DNA of 19,283 nucleotides. Origin: Smittium mucronatum (Eukaryota; Kickxellomycota; Harpellomycetes; Harpellales; Legeriomycetaceae). Positions 8,421 to 19,283 of this stretch are shown one piece after another. The stretch is from NCBI GenBank assembly GCA_001953115.1, contig LSSL01003776.1, positions 1-19,283 on the forward strand. The letters run 5' to 3'. Both the position numbers and the translations under genes were made by a program. Positions within the stretch are counted from its first letter, which is position 1, and each line of letters begins with the position of its first letter. The notes beneath the pieces are model-generated. The model was not told the DNA's origin. It made no database searches and saw only the letters and a list, made by a program, of their open reading frames with translations.

Positions 8421-11269
8421 ATTTGAAACAGGATAAGATGCTTTTCATCAGATAATTTTTTGTTATTGGATTTTTGTATATTATTTGATTTTTTTGAAAA
8501 CCAAAATTTCAGCTAATATTGACAGATATTATCTTATCCTAACTTTACTTGAATTTTTGTAACAAATAACTTCATACTCTTTTAAATTTACTTGCTCGCT
8601 TTAAATCTTAATTCAAATTTAGTGTGATTTCTCTTAAGTGAAATATCCAATGATATCTTGTCATCAATTTTTTAAAGAAGTGTATTTAAATATCTGAGGG
8701 TGAGTAGAATGCAGCTTCATAAAAATTTTCTAGATTTTCAAAAGATTTAATCGTCAATATTGTCAATTTTTGAGAATGGAATGATGATTTAATTAGATAA
8801 TATCACTTATTTTTCTATAATATCTTATTTTATCTTTCAAAGTTGATAAAATATGAAAAAAAGTTATATTAGAGTTTAGAGAGAATAATGAGAAAGATAC
8901 CACAAAAACGAAAAAAATATGAAAAAAATGACTTACTTATTTATTTATAATTGGTTTTATACCATATTTTACATCAAAAAGAGCAAAAAAATTCCAAGGG
9001 TTAAATTAGCAAATGAATTGTAGTATTATTGTATTGTTTCAAGATGATTTGGAGCAGAATAATATATATTATAGCACAACTTAATGTTTAATACAAATAA
9101 AATATTTCTAATTTTAGGAAAAATAGAAGGTTTGTCTATTAAAATTTTCATACTCTACGTTTTGTGGAAAATCTAATAAAAATAATATGCGCCAATTATT
9201 TTTTATGGTTTCAATTTTCGAAATTCAAAAAACAAAAATTAAAATTAAAACTTTAATTTGAAAAATATTTCCTGATTTTTTTTTTGAAATAGTTCATATT
9301 GAAACATATGCTATTTGGATATTTTTAAAGAAATGGTTATTATTGATATATTCTTGACTCGAACTTTTTAAAATGTTAATTTTTAATTTTTCGAAATTTT
9401 GTCGGGAAAAACGCAAAAAAGATTTAAAAGAAAATAATATTGGTTCTAACGGAAAATGATACCCATTCCAAGCAAAAAATTATTTGGTAAAATAAAAACT
9501 ACAAGTAATTTTAAAATTTTATCTTTGAAATTTTATTAATACCCCCAAAACATTTAAATTGATTAAATTGTGAGCTAATATTTGATAGGTATCATTTCCA
9601 AAGAATGAAAATTACTATCGTAATTCACATCTAATCTTATTCGTTTTGACACAGAATCACTTCAAAAATGAATATATAATTTATATATTAAAATAATAGT
9701 TTGAAAATTTTAAAATAAATCAAGATCTGTAGAGAAAAGGGATAAAAGAATGCTTTTTTTTATCGTAGCATTTATTGAAAGAAGAAGGAATAAATTGTAC
9801 AGTTCAACTTATACGAATTATTTGATACTGTTAACCGGAAAATATTTGTTATATTATTATTATTTTAGAAAATCGTAATTCAAAGATTGCCCAATAAGTA
9901 GAAGGGTACATTAAAAAACTAATTATTAGAATTTTTAAATAATTCAAAGTAAGGTATTAAAATAATTTAATATCTATAACAAAGCCTAGATATTTTACAT
10001 TTAATTTGGAAAGTGGTTTCATTATATAAATATTTCAGAAATATCAGGCTTAATATAAAAAATTATCTAAAATAGATAGCTATCGCTATCAAAGACAATA
10101 TCTAGTTTTATCCGTGGATATTGGATATTTTTTACAATTAATTGGATGATACGAATTAATTATGCCCAAAAAGAAATATTTTTACCTATTTGACTAAATT
10201 TTTTTATTTGGGACCATCTAAATTATTCACCAATATAAAAATTAAAAAAATCTGGTTCTATGTGTCAAAAACTATTGATGGGGTTTTTAAAAATTACAAA
10301 AAAGTATATAAAGAACTTTATAATTGTCAATAAGTGTTATTGATCTTATAATAAACAATTAATTCATTTAAAACCAGTTTTTTTACTGATAAAAAAGTAG
10401 AAACTATAAGATTTAAGAAAAAAACCAAGAGAAAACGATTATAATCCTGGTTTGAAAAGAATTTTAGTTTTTATAAAAGATATTAAAGCTTTGAATCATA
10501 GAAAAAAATTCACTTGGAAGATTTAACTGGTCTGTCAAAAAAAGCATTCGAAATTTAACTTACCAAATTCACCAGATTTTATGAACTTATATGCAAAAAA
10601 TTTACGAGCCTAGAGCATGATACAAGATAAAATTTAATAAAAATTATTTATTTAAAAATTATCAAAGAATCAAATTTTAAAATAAAATAGATTTCTCAAA
10701 ACAATAAGTAGGAATTTTTAAATCTTCTGTAGTTCATAATTCAAAAAAATGAAATAAAATTTCATTTAAATTCACTGAATTTAGAAAAAATTGGATATAT
10801 AAATAATTTGATCAATAAAAATCCAATTTATGTTAAAATTGTTTATGGAATTTTATAGGTATATTCTATGCTACACAATCAATTTTTTAAGATAAAAGTT
10901 ATACACATACACCGACTTATTTTGAAAAATTACAACCCCATTTTATTCATAATTTTAAAATTATTTCGGTCTAATAACCTTTCAATTTTTCTCAAAATCA
11001 AAGAACTAGCTTCTAAATTATCTTTGTATCTATAAAAATACCTAGATTAATATTTATTCAATATTATATAAATTTAAAAATGAAATGAATCATTAATTAA
11101 CGCTTAAACCAATGGAGTTAAACAATTATTTGTATTTTATTGAATCAAATGAAAATTATCTAAATTTCAACTCTATTATATCTAAATATAATTTTTCGAA
11201 ATTTCGAAATTTATGATTGAATCTCTTCATAAAAAAACCAAGCATATTTTACCATTATTTTTTTGAATG
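8421..11269. other. Long AT-rich desert upstream of the MULE remnant
   Basis: From 8421 to about 8650 there may be more of the decayed N-terminus of the MULE transposase (EYEVICYKNSSKVRIR reads on the minus strand near 8570). Beyond that I see no coding remnant. GC falls back to about 18-20%. The only marked structures are an inverted pair GGAAAATGATACC / GGTATCATTTCC at 9452 and 9590 and a small hairpin GATAGC-TATC-GCTATC at 10075-10090. Confidence 0.4.
9452..9601. repeat. Short imperfect inverted repeat
   Basis: GGAAAATGATACC (about 9452-9464) and GGTATCATTTCC (9590-9601) are inverted copies differing by one base. About 125 AT-rich bases separate them. They may be the ends of a very short element or chance. 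I found no target duplication outside the arms. Confidence 0.25.
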
Positions 11270-11322
11270 AATAGTATCAATTTTATTGCACCTAAAATAG
11301 GTTAGAATAAAATGATACTATT
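11270..11322. repeat. Long-stem inverted repeat (hairpin)
   Basis: The arm at 11270-11287 begins AATAGTATCA and is the reverse complement of the arm at 11306-11322, apart from one extra base in the left arm. The loop is 18 nt. A 17-bp stem is longer than most chance palindromes in the window. No coding sequence adjoins it. The right arm shares the word AAAATGATAC with the repeat at 9452. Confidence 0.5.
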
Positions 11323-12146
11323 AATAAAATTTTCGAATAGAAGCTTCCAAGCTTATAAAAATCAAAAAATATTGGAATTTTCGATAGATAAACACTTAAA
11401 AAACATTAAAAAGTGTTTAAACACATTATAATTTTTTTAAAAGTTCTTAGAAGAACAATAATTTGATCTGTAAATCAAATAATAATAATAATCAATTGAT
11501 ATTCTTAAATATTTTGTCTTTTTTTTTAATTCCTTATAAAATTTTGATAATCTAAATTCGTCATAAATGATTTTCTATAAAAAAAAAGTTAATAATATTC
11601 TATTTCTAAAATAAATTTTTAATTCTTTATTATGTATTTGAATAAAAAAACACTATTTAATAAAAATACCATATAATTATAATTATGGACATTATAATCT
11701 TCATAAGTGCAGTTGAAGCTCTAAAATATTAATTATTACTGTTACCATTATATTTTAAACATACAATTTATATATATATAACATTTTGTTTTTGTTTTTT
11801 ATATGCACCATATTCTTTTTAATGTAATATAGAAATTTTTGTCTTTATAATTATATTTTTAACCTATAATTTATTTTGAATATCTTTATATCTCTTTTTC
11901 TTCTTTTTATGATTAATATATATCTTTTCGAAAGAAAAATATATGTTTTAAACCCATTTGTTTTATAGAATCATCTATTCCGATGTTTTATCTGATTAAC
12001 TTCGACCATTAAGAGTTTATTTATAATATATAGAATCAGAATCTATTATTTTACTTTTTGCGTTAAGCATTATTGAAAAAAATTGCTTAAATAAATATCT
12101 ATATTATATAATTATTCAAAATAATAATATATATGCTGTAATTGGG
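11323..12146. other. AT-rich stretch without a gene
   Basis: I see no coding frame or RNA. TTAAGCA (12063-12069) and TGCTTAA (12084-12090) form a small perfect inverted pair. The stretch ends in an AT-repeat just outside the long inverted repeat that starts at 12147. Confidence 0.4.
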
Positions 12147-12356
12147 TTTGACCCCTAAGTATATTCTATCCTTAGTTGGTTAGTTTGATACTACGCAGAT
12201 TTGACATGATTTAATCAAGAGTTAAATATAGTATATATTATTAATTTTATTGGATAAATATTTGAATAATAGAAATATAGATAAATCACTATAAATTTTC
12301 ATTATATCCAAATATTTTTTCCTGGCCATTTTAAAGGGGGATTTCATTTATTTCTG
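12147..12356 (+). repeat. Left copy of the 210-bp inverted repeat
   Basis: It runs from TTTGACCCCTAAG to ATTTATTTCTG. Best-conserved parts are CCCTAAG, GGTACTACG-like bases near 12186-12196, TATTATTAATTTTATTG, and AAATTTTCATTATATCCAA. Mismatches with the right copy are spread evenly, as expected of old neutral divergence. Confidence 0.75.
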
Positions 12357-13411
12357 TTTAAATATGTAAAAAAATTATGGCTTTAAAATTAATTTTGAAC
12401 AAAACTAAATCTAAAATGTGCTCTATATTTTTTATAATATTGATTTATTTTAATCGTTGCGTTTTTTATTTTAAAAAATAAAATTTACGCGGTCTTTTGA
12501 TACTTATTTTTTAAAAATTACAAGTCATCAAAAATTACATCCATATTATAATTTTAAAATTTAATTGATAAATTATAATAATAAATGATGGCATAGAGCT
12601 GAATAGCGCTCAAAAAATTATAAATCTATAATTAAAAAAACAGAATTAATGTAATTAAATTTCGTTTAGCTTGAAAATAATCATATTCTATTAACCTGAA
12701 TAATTTCACCCGCCTGCCGCTTTATTGTTTTTTTTATTTTAAATTTGGTAAATAGCTAGAAAATTCTTCTTTAAATGTTAGATTGTTTAAATATGAAAGA
12801 TTTGATCTAAAATTATCTAGCTTTTATTATTCTATTTTAGAGTTTTAATTTCTTTAATATACCTTATTGTGCATTTCTATCAAGATTAAAACAATAAAGT
12901 GATCATATTATAATAAAAAATTTGCCAAACGAAAAAACAAAACAAAAATGTTTTGATTTTAAGAAAATATGGTTTAAAATAAATTTATCGGTGATTATTA
13001 TACATAAAATGGGTGTTATATAAATATAGCTCAACCATTTAGTTTGAAAACACAATATATATAGCTTAAAAAACTTTATTTTTCAAAAATCAAAATAAAG
13101 TAGAAATATAAAGAAAACGTGAAACAAAAGTTTTATAATCAAGCTATCACAGAAAAAATAATCTTAAAAATAAAAAAATTACATTTTTATTTTAAAAAAT
13201 TAGTATTAGTACCAAATTGTGAAACACTTTAATAATCGCTTAAAAACAATTATATGAATTTTTTTTTTCATTAATTGTATTTGAAAAGGCAGTTATAAGT
13301 AAAATTGATACGAATTTAGCTCAGAGATTTTATTTCGTATATAATATATAATAAATTTATTTATTGAAAACATTTAAGAAACAAGTCCCTAGTTCAGTAT
13401 GTTTTTTTTAT
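12357..13411. other. Interior of the putative long-TIR element
   Basis: This is AT-rich with no coding frame I can support on either strand. The single outstanding word is the G/C-rich 14-mer CACCCGCCTGCCGC at 12707-12720, in which 13 of 14 bases are G or C, surrounded by A/T runs. Confidence 0.4.
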
Positions 13412-13621
13412 CAGAAATAAATTGAATCCTCCTTTAAAAGGGTGGGGTACAAATAATTGGATATAATGAAAATTTAAAATGATTTGTCGATATTTCTATT
13501 ATTTAAATCTCCATTCAATAAAATTAATAATATAAATTAGATTTCGCTCTTATTTAAATCAGATCAAATCCACGTAGTACCAAAATCACCAGTTAAGGAT
13601 CTAATACACTTAGGGACCAAA
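13412..13621 (-). repeat. Right copy of the 210-bp inverted repeat
   Basis: On the minus strand it runs from TTTGGTCCCTAAG to ATTTATTTCTG and matches the left copy without gaps. A 36-codon plus-strand frame here (KSDQIHVVPKSPVKDLIHLG) is not shared as a frame by the left copy and is probably not coding. Confidence 0.75.
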
Positions 13622-15383
13622 TTCACGTACAATGCATATATATATGTGTGTGTAATATTTTAAAAATAGGAAAATGATTGTTTAATTTATATTTTATTCT
13701 TACTTATCTAAGTTTTTAATATTACTAAAATTCAAAATAATTTTTAGCCGTTATTGAGAAAAAAAATATGTATTTATATAGTATATAACACTTATTTTAT
13801 GAATTTTATCTATCAAAAAAATAAAATCAATTAGTAAAAGAAATCATTAAGATAAGCTAAATTTATTATTATATATGAATATATAATTGAAAAAATTGGA
13901 TTATTTTTAGATTAGGAGTTAATTACAATTAAACACTCTTAAAACATACCAATTTATATTTTAATTATTTACTTCTATCATATAGATTCATTTAATGGGT
14001 GAAAGGATACTGAAATGGTATTAGAATTTATATTTAGATGTACAATGTACTTATATCATAGAATTTTTTTTTCTTATTTAAATTCATAGCCTATATATAT
14101 AATTAAGATTCAATTATATGATAAAATAATAGTTTCAAAGTTGATGGGCTCCTCCATTTTTCACCCTTTTTAAATTATTTGATGATTAGAACATATTACT
14201 ATAAATTAATTTACGATGATCAACCCAATTTTAACTTGATTAATATTTTTTAAATAATACTGAAAATAAAAAAAAAAATTTTTAATATATATCACAAAAA
14301 AATTGATCGATTTCCATAGGCGGTTTATTTTTAATTGTCATTTTGGTTAATTAGGAATATTTTTATTAAGGAAAAAACCTAATATAAAAAACCTCTTGTA
14401 TTTTGCTCAGATAGATAATTCATATATATGATTACACTTTTTTTGTTTCAAAATACAAATTTAAGTGCAATTAATGCATCCAAAATTAATTTTCTCATTT
14501 TTAGTAAATGTTAATTACGTATATTTTTAAAAAAATTAAATATAAACTTTTAAATAAGAATTTATTAATTATTTTAGAAATTTCGGTAAATTTTATTCCG
14601 AAATCACTAAATAGTAGACAAGATTAATTTTATTTTCATTCTTATTTAAAATAAATCGGAATAAAATTATTTTTCCATTATCGCTTTCGATCTGTCTTTA
14701 ACAAGATTTTTTTTTGGATCAATAGAAGGTAATTAAATAATTTTAATAATATTTTATATCCGTGTGAACTAAAATAAGATATTTTTTAAACTCTTTTTTC
14801 ATACTTTTTTCAATAATTTCAATTAAATTTTCAGACTTTTTATTCCTTTTCTAAATTATAGTTTCAATATATTCAAAAATTTCCCTATAATATATATTTT
14901 TTTGATATAATTCATGTTGAATTCAAGGATTTTATAAATACTATTTACAAAGTGTGTATAAAATGCACTTGAAATACTTTTTATATCTATTTTTTGCATT
15001 AATGATATTTTTGGTTCAGATTCATCAATTAAGTAATCAATATCCAAATATAATTTACAAATTGAAATTTACTCTGTTATCAAATCAAATAAAAGACTAT
15101 TTATATTACATAAATATCTGTTTAAAATTGAAAATCTAACAGTATAAATAATTTTATAAAATGCTAATGACACCTAAAAATACTAAAACATATCTAAAAC
15201 GTACGAATTTAAAAGTGGGATATATGTGCATTGCTGTATGAATGTTTCCTGTTATCATATTAAATCAATTTAGGGAGAATAGTTTGAGAAATTATATAAA
15301 TTGATTTTTCCTTATAAAATATTTGTCAAAATCGTTAATAGTTATTAAAATTAAAATTTTATTCCTTTGGTTAGAATCTAAAA
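13622..15383. other. AT-rich stretch without a gene
   Basis: A mixed (AT)n(GT)n microsatellite lies at about 13636-13652 beside the right inverted repeat. Open frames near 14856-15139 overlap on both strands and are low-complexity, so I treat them as noise. No motif or RNA was recognised. Confidence 0.4.
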
Positions 15384-15599
15384 TCATATAATATATCTTT
15401 TCAAGTAAAATAAATTCCATAAATCTTCCAAAACTCTTTTAATAAAACTTTTTTTCTCCCTATTGTTATAGAGCTCTATTATGTATTTTCCGAAATCTAT
15501 TTTTTTAATTCTTGAAAAATTAAAAGCGGTGATCCAGATGTGTATATTAAATTTTTTTTCTCGGAAATATCTATCCACGCGTGATATCCAAAACGTGTA
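15384..15599 (-). CDS. Weak open frame, hypothetical or coding scrap
   Basis: A minus-strand frame is open from about 15599 to the TGA at 15384-15386, roughly 70 codons, in slightly GC-richer DNA. There is no ATG near its start; GTG at 15576-15578 is the first candidate. Recognisable pieces are VDRYFREKKFNIHIW and KYIIELYNNREKKSFIKRV. The protein would be basic and mostly helical, with no signal peptide or membrane segment. The length is at the edge of chance expectation. It may be a fragment of a decayed transposon gene or nothing at all; I do not recognise the family. Confidence 0.2.
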   Translation of the reverse strand, partial: YTFWISRVDRYFREKKFNIHIWITAFNFSRIKKIDFGKYIIELYNNREKKSFIKRVLEDLWNLFYLKRYII

Positions 15600-18280
15600 T
15601 ATAAATACTTATTAGCCATAAATAACGACTGTTTTATAATTATTTTAAGTTTCTATATTATAAATCCTCAAAAAATAGCTTTAATTTGTGCAGTAGCTAT
15701 TTAAAAATCACCAACACTTTCTTAGTCTCTTAAAAAAAATTCTCTTTTTTTAAAGAAAAAAATCACCATTATTTATTTTGTTTATGATGTGAAAATAAGA
15801 GCAATTTCGCTTTACTGATTCTTTTCTTATTTACCATTTTTATGTAATAAATAATTTTTAATTTTAGCGGCATATATATATAACCATATTAAATGTGTGT
15901 AAATATATATTTATCCATTAATTTGACAAAATAATTTTAAAATAATTTATTAATTTTGGAGATAAAAATATGCATGTTTCTGCTTATTTAATAAATATTT
16001 CTGTTTTTATTCAGAGTTTTTTAAAACAATAAAAAAAGATCAAAATAGCTAAATTGGTCTATTTAACTTATAAAAGTTTTAATAGTAGTAAATTTTGATT
16101 CTTTTTAGTCGATTTTATTAATTTCAATGTTTGAAATAATTATGTTCTTCTGAAAATATTTATTAAATTATTAAAATTGTATTTTTTAAACGCTTAGGTG
16201 TATTGAAGACTTAATTTTCTTAAATAAATATGATAAACAGATTTTACATAGATTTATTTTATCTGAAGATATTTAAAATTAAAATTAAATATTTTTCTAA
16301 ATTTAAACTGATGTCTCATAGAATACATCTTTATTTTTTAATTATAGCTTCTATCTTTTTATTAAACTTTTTGAGATTAATGTTAATCCATAATCAAGAT
16401 ATGTGGTATTTAAATATTTTTAAGCTAATTGTTAGATATCATATTAGATTCTTAGGTTATCATAATTAATATGTTATTTAGGAGCTTCCTTCTCTTTTAA
16501 AAGAAATAAAATACCTTGTAAAACAGATTTAAAAAATCAAAGTATCTAAATTTTGTGTTTATATTTATCATGAATTCAAATAGACATTTTTTTTTATCAA
16601 AAATGTATTTTTCGTTTTTTATGACTAATACAATATCAATATTGAAAATAATGTTGTTTTTTTCTCTAATTGTTGTGTTTTTTTGGCGTGTAGATACAAA
16701 AAATGTTGTTAAATTCTTATTTCGCTCCCAATTTCTTCATTTTTAAATTAAAAAATGTAAAATATTAGATGATAGATAAATTTTATTTTCAAAAGTATTT
16801 TTACAAAGAATTATTAAAAAATACACAAATTTTAAATTTTTTGCAAAATATTAGTTCAAACACTCAAAAAACCCTTTTTATCCGATAGATTTTCTTTTAT
16901 TAAACTTAGTTACGCATAAAAAATATTGTAAGTTTTTATTAGATGTATATATTTAAATTAAATATTTTATAGACAGAAATTTATCAAAAAGTGATCAAAA
17001 GAAAAAATTTAGCTTAATATATTGACCAAGAATTTAATTCTTATATTTATGAATTTATTTTAAACCAAAAATTTTAAAAAATAAAAATAGACTGTAAACT
17101 TGAATAATTTTCAGCTTTCTGAAAAAGAAAAAACTTTATAAAATGAATTATTAGAACCAGAATGACTATAAATTATTGCTTTCAAAATATACATTTCTGT
17201 ATTATCCTTAGTTAATATGTTTTTTCTGCAAGAATAAAAGCTATTTTTTTTAAAAAATAACACTTATTTTATTTAAATTATTTGAGTATTCCTAATATTA
17301 CATAAAAATAAGTCTATACTCAATTAATAAAATTATGCTTAATATTTATAAAGAAAGTTAGAAAGAAAATAGGAAATTCAAATAAAAATAAATTAGAGGG
17401 TATATAAATTTCATCAAAACAAATCTATGATTTATTTCAAACAATAAAAAAAAATTAAAAGTGGATTTTATTACAGCTGAATGGCTAATGATTATTTAAG
17501 CTAATTTATAAAATTCGGATTTATGAGGACTTAAATTCATAAAAGTTCTAATATAGCTTAATAAAATTTACTTTAAATCGCGGTCTTAGCATTTTTATTT
17601 TCTAAAAAATCCATTCTTTGAAAAAAGTATGGATGAGGTTAAGATCTTTATGAATTAAAATAATCTATTAGAAATTTATTTGAAATCAGAATGTCTTCAT
17701 TTAGAATCCATACACATGCAGATATATATTTATTATTCGGTTTTGGTGGTTAATTTTACTGGTACAAATAAAATAAAAATAAAAATTAGCGATAGTACAG
17801 AAAAAAGATACCGAAAGCTACTTTTGGGTTTGGAAGGAAATAAGAATTTTTTTTTCAAATAGGGTCTTAAAATTTAAGCCAAATTACATAATATCAGACT
17901 CTGCGCTTTAAATAAACGAATTTTTTTTTAATTTGATCCGAGAATTAACAAAATCGATTTTTTTGCTCGTATTTACAGAAATATTTAAAAAAAATTGAGA
18001 TATTAACATAAAAGTTACAGAAAAGAATTTACCAGTGATTGATTTTTTTTTAAATTTTCAAAATTCAAATTAGATTAGATTATTCAATCGCTATTCAAAA
18101 AAAAAAGTGGTCTGATTTCAGGGAGATGAATAGTAATTTTTTGAAGTCTTTAGAAAATTTATAAAAAAAAACTGTGAATGGTACAAATGATATTATTTAT
18201 TCTGGACTAGTGCAAAAAATTCCTTAAAAAGATTTAATCTGGTTACAAAAACCCATTATCTTAATTTTAAAAATTATAAA
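15600..18280. other. Long AT-rich desert with low-complexity open frames
   Basis: An ATG frame at 16230-16469 (79 codons) and a frame at 16555-16746 (63 codons) encode Phe/Ile/Leu-rich peptides of the kind random T-rich DNA produces. I do not support them as genes. A TTG-started frame at 17680-17862, with SDSTEKRYRKLLLGLEGN, lies in slightly GC-richer DNA and has no motif I know. No RNA or repeat element was recognised. Confidence 0.35.
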
Positions 18281-18686
18281 ATGGCTAAATTTACTAAAAT
18301 AGGTATCATAATATTAGCTGATTCGTATAAAAAAATTCAAATATAAACTTTTCAAAACCACTATACTGCAAAAAAAATAATTAATTTGATCTGATTCAGA
18401 AATAATCATGTGCGAAGTTGGAAATTATCGCAGATTTATATAAATCACATTTTTTTTTAGACTCTGTCTATTGATTTTATTAGTACTATATCAAAAAATA
18501 TTTGAAGAAATATTATTATTCACGGAGGGAGGTAGTAGAAATAAAAGAATGGTTTTAATTATTGCATTAAATAAAAGTATATTCCATTGGAAACGATTTC
18601 CCTGTTTTTTTGATCATACGGAGCAAATAAGCATAGAAAATTTTATCGATATATATAAAAAAAAAAAATGGTTTGAATTTTTTTAA
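18281..18686 (+). pseudogene. Tc1/IS630-type transposase remnant, internally shortened
   Basis: Two plus-strand frames overlap. The first starts at ATG 18281 and, through three stops, reads KFTKIGIIILADSYKKIQI, then HYTAKKIINLI and FRNNHVRSW. That resembles the helix-turn-helix that opens IS630/Tc1 transposases ('iI.La..gk.iq.IAk...i...Ti.nli.rfr.ng'). It ends in LSIDFIS, where the ID (Asp 18473-18475) could be the first catalytic aspartate. The second frame (18471-18686) continues one base out of register with GGSRNKRMVLIIALNKSIFH and TEQISIENFIDIYKKKKW. This resembles the family's 'G.sr.kn.sli.Ai....i......n.e.F..fl..l' segment after the first Asp. Fewer than 30 codons separate the two domains, against well over 50 in the family, so an internal deletion is likely. 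Later catalytic residues are not found. Matches were made by eye. Confidence 0.4.
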
Positions 18687-18846
18687 ATTGAATTTTTTAA
18701 ATCACAAATTATTCAGAGTAATTCAAAAGATAATTTCGGGAAAAAAATTCTATAGTGGACTATTCCTTATTATATAATATTCTCATTTATCAAAATCCAA
18801 ATATATATTTATAAAGATTAATTAATTTATAATATAAAATATTTAA

Positions 18847-18914
18847 AAAATAAAAATTTAGATAAAAAAAATGATTATAAAATAAAAATTTAGATAAAAA
18901 AAATGATTATAAAA
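18847..18914. repeat. Perfect 32-bp tandem duplication
   Basis: The unit beginning TAAAAATTTAGATAAAA at 18851 is repeated exactly from 18883 to 18914, with four further matching bases before it, giving 2.1 copies. The absence of any mismatch in a window of otherwise decayed sequence indicates a recent replication-slippage event or an assembly artefact. Confidence 0.9.
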
Positions 18915-19283
18915 TGCTATAAAATATAATTAAAATATAACTTGCGATATCTTCACTAAATTTAAACTCATTTAAAATCGTATTAAAATACACAAATACA
19001 CATAAGTATACATGTATTTACATTATCAGCCACTTATGATTAAAAAATATGTACGAAGCTTCCATATACATTTTTTATTCGTTTTAAATTCTTTTTTTAA
19101 TATGACCAAGACATTTTTCCAAATTAAAAGAGCTAAATTTTTAGAAAAGATGTATTTTAGGAACCAAATAATTCTGAAAAAAAAAAAAATTATTTTATGA
19201 TAGGTTCATTTAAAAACTTATCTCATTTTTTTAAAAAAAATCGATATAATTGTTGTGTATTACTCAAAGAAACGTAATAACAA
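18915..19283. other. AT-rich end of window, nothing recognised
   Basis: A 62-codon plus-strand frame over 19012-19200 starts with ATG and is rich in Lys, Phe and Ile without a motif. I regard it as chance. No transposase motif continuing the preceding remnant was found. Confidence 0.4.

Larger units (their letters stand above)
12147..13621. mobile_element. Putative non-autonomous transposon with 210-bp terminal inverted repeats
   Basis: The 210 bases at 12147-12356 and the reverse complement of 13412-13621 align end to end without a gap. I count about 40 mismatches, or 81% identity. The two copies point inward from either end of a 1,055-bp interior, giving a 1.48-kb unit with the geometry of a terminal-inverted-repeat DNA transposon. 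The interior has no recognisable transposase, so the unit would be non-autonomous. Long repeats of this kind are typical of MULEs, and a MULE transposase remnant lies 3.7 kb away, but I see no shared sequence linking the two. I could not identify a target-site duplication; similarity fades into an (AT)n tract at both outer edges. Two convergent solo copies of a dispersed repeat would look the same. Confidence 0.6.

Noticed and set aside
12141..12230. tRNA-like pieces (a B-box-like GGTTTGACCCC and a TGGTTAG D-arm-like word)
   Set aside because: They are in the wrong order and spacing for one cloverleaf, no acceptor stem forms, and the segment is part of the 210-bp repeat.
14856..15139. Overlapping open frames of about 60 codons on both strands
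   Set aside because: They are low-complexity, overlap each other in antisense and lie in DNA with no coding signal.
16230..16746. ATG-started frames of 79 and 63 codons encoding hydrophobic peptides
   Set aside because: The composition is what T-rich random DNA gives, the lengths are expected by chance, and there is no motif or GC rise.
1..19283. Alternative genetic code (TGA as Trp or Cys, or TAA/TAG as Gln) hiding long genes
   Set aside because: The recognisable remnants are interrupted by TAA, TAG and TGA alike and also by frameshifts, so decay explains the stops better than recoding.
1..19283. CRISPR arrays or prophage genes
   Set aside because: No regularly spaced repeats were seen, and no capsid, terminase, integrase or Cas-like frame was found.

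Overview
The window is 19.3 kb of very AT-rich DNA (about 20% GC in the lines I counted). I find no intact protein-coding gene, rRNA or convincing tRNA. Open frames of about 60 codons occur at roughly the number expected by chance at this base composition, so ORF length alone was not used as evidence. What can be recognised is a graveyard of eroded mobile elements: decayed transposase reading frames full of stops and frameshifts, plus repeats, in otherwise featureless DNA. The clearest remnant is a MULE (Mutator-like) transposase with a SWIM zinc finger, a eukaryotic transposon type. Together with Tc1/IS630-like remnants and long noncoding stretches, this suggests a compositionally extreme eukaryotic genome. 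My first guess is a microsporidian with expanded intergenic DNA; an Entamoeba-like amoeba or an anaerobic gut fungus remains possible. The assignment is inference.

Region by region. 1-480 holds a hairpin with a T-run (210-240) and a 47% GC island (402-463, ending in five Ts) that may be a small structured RNA. 1089-1628 (minus) is a faint, unidentified coding remnant. 2893-3290 (plus) resembles the DNA-binding N-terminal half of a Tc1-like transposase. 4310-5080 holds a possible diverged repeat copy, then a G-richer segment with a nearly open plus-strand frame and weak retrotransposon-like signals on the minus strand. 6118-8420 is the most gene-like part. It carries two decayed genes on the minus strand: the MULE transposase (8420 to 6850), and just downstream a roughly 200-codon remnant of unknown identity (6740 to 6118).

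8421-12146 is AT-rich desert with a few inverted repeats. 12147-13621 is the best structural find: two 210-bp segments in inverted orientation, aligned by hand without gaps at about 81% identity, flank about 1.06 kb. This is the layout of a transposon with long terminal inverted repeats, or of two convergent copies of a repeat. 13622-18280 is again mostly desert, with one weak minus-strand frame at 15384-15599. 18281-18686 (plus) looks like an internally shortened Tc1/IS630-type transposase remnant. 18847-18914 is a perfect 32-bp tandem duplication.

No working pathway or operon can be described here. The recognisable sequences are relics of DNA transposons, and any function would lie in the candidate small RNA or in the repeats.
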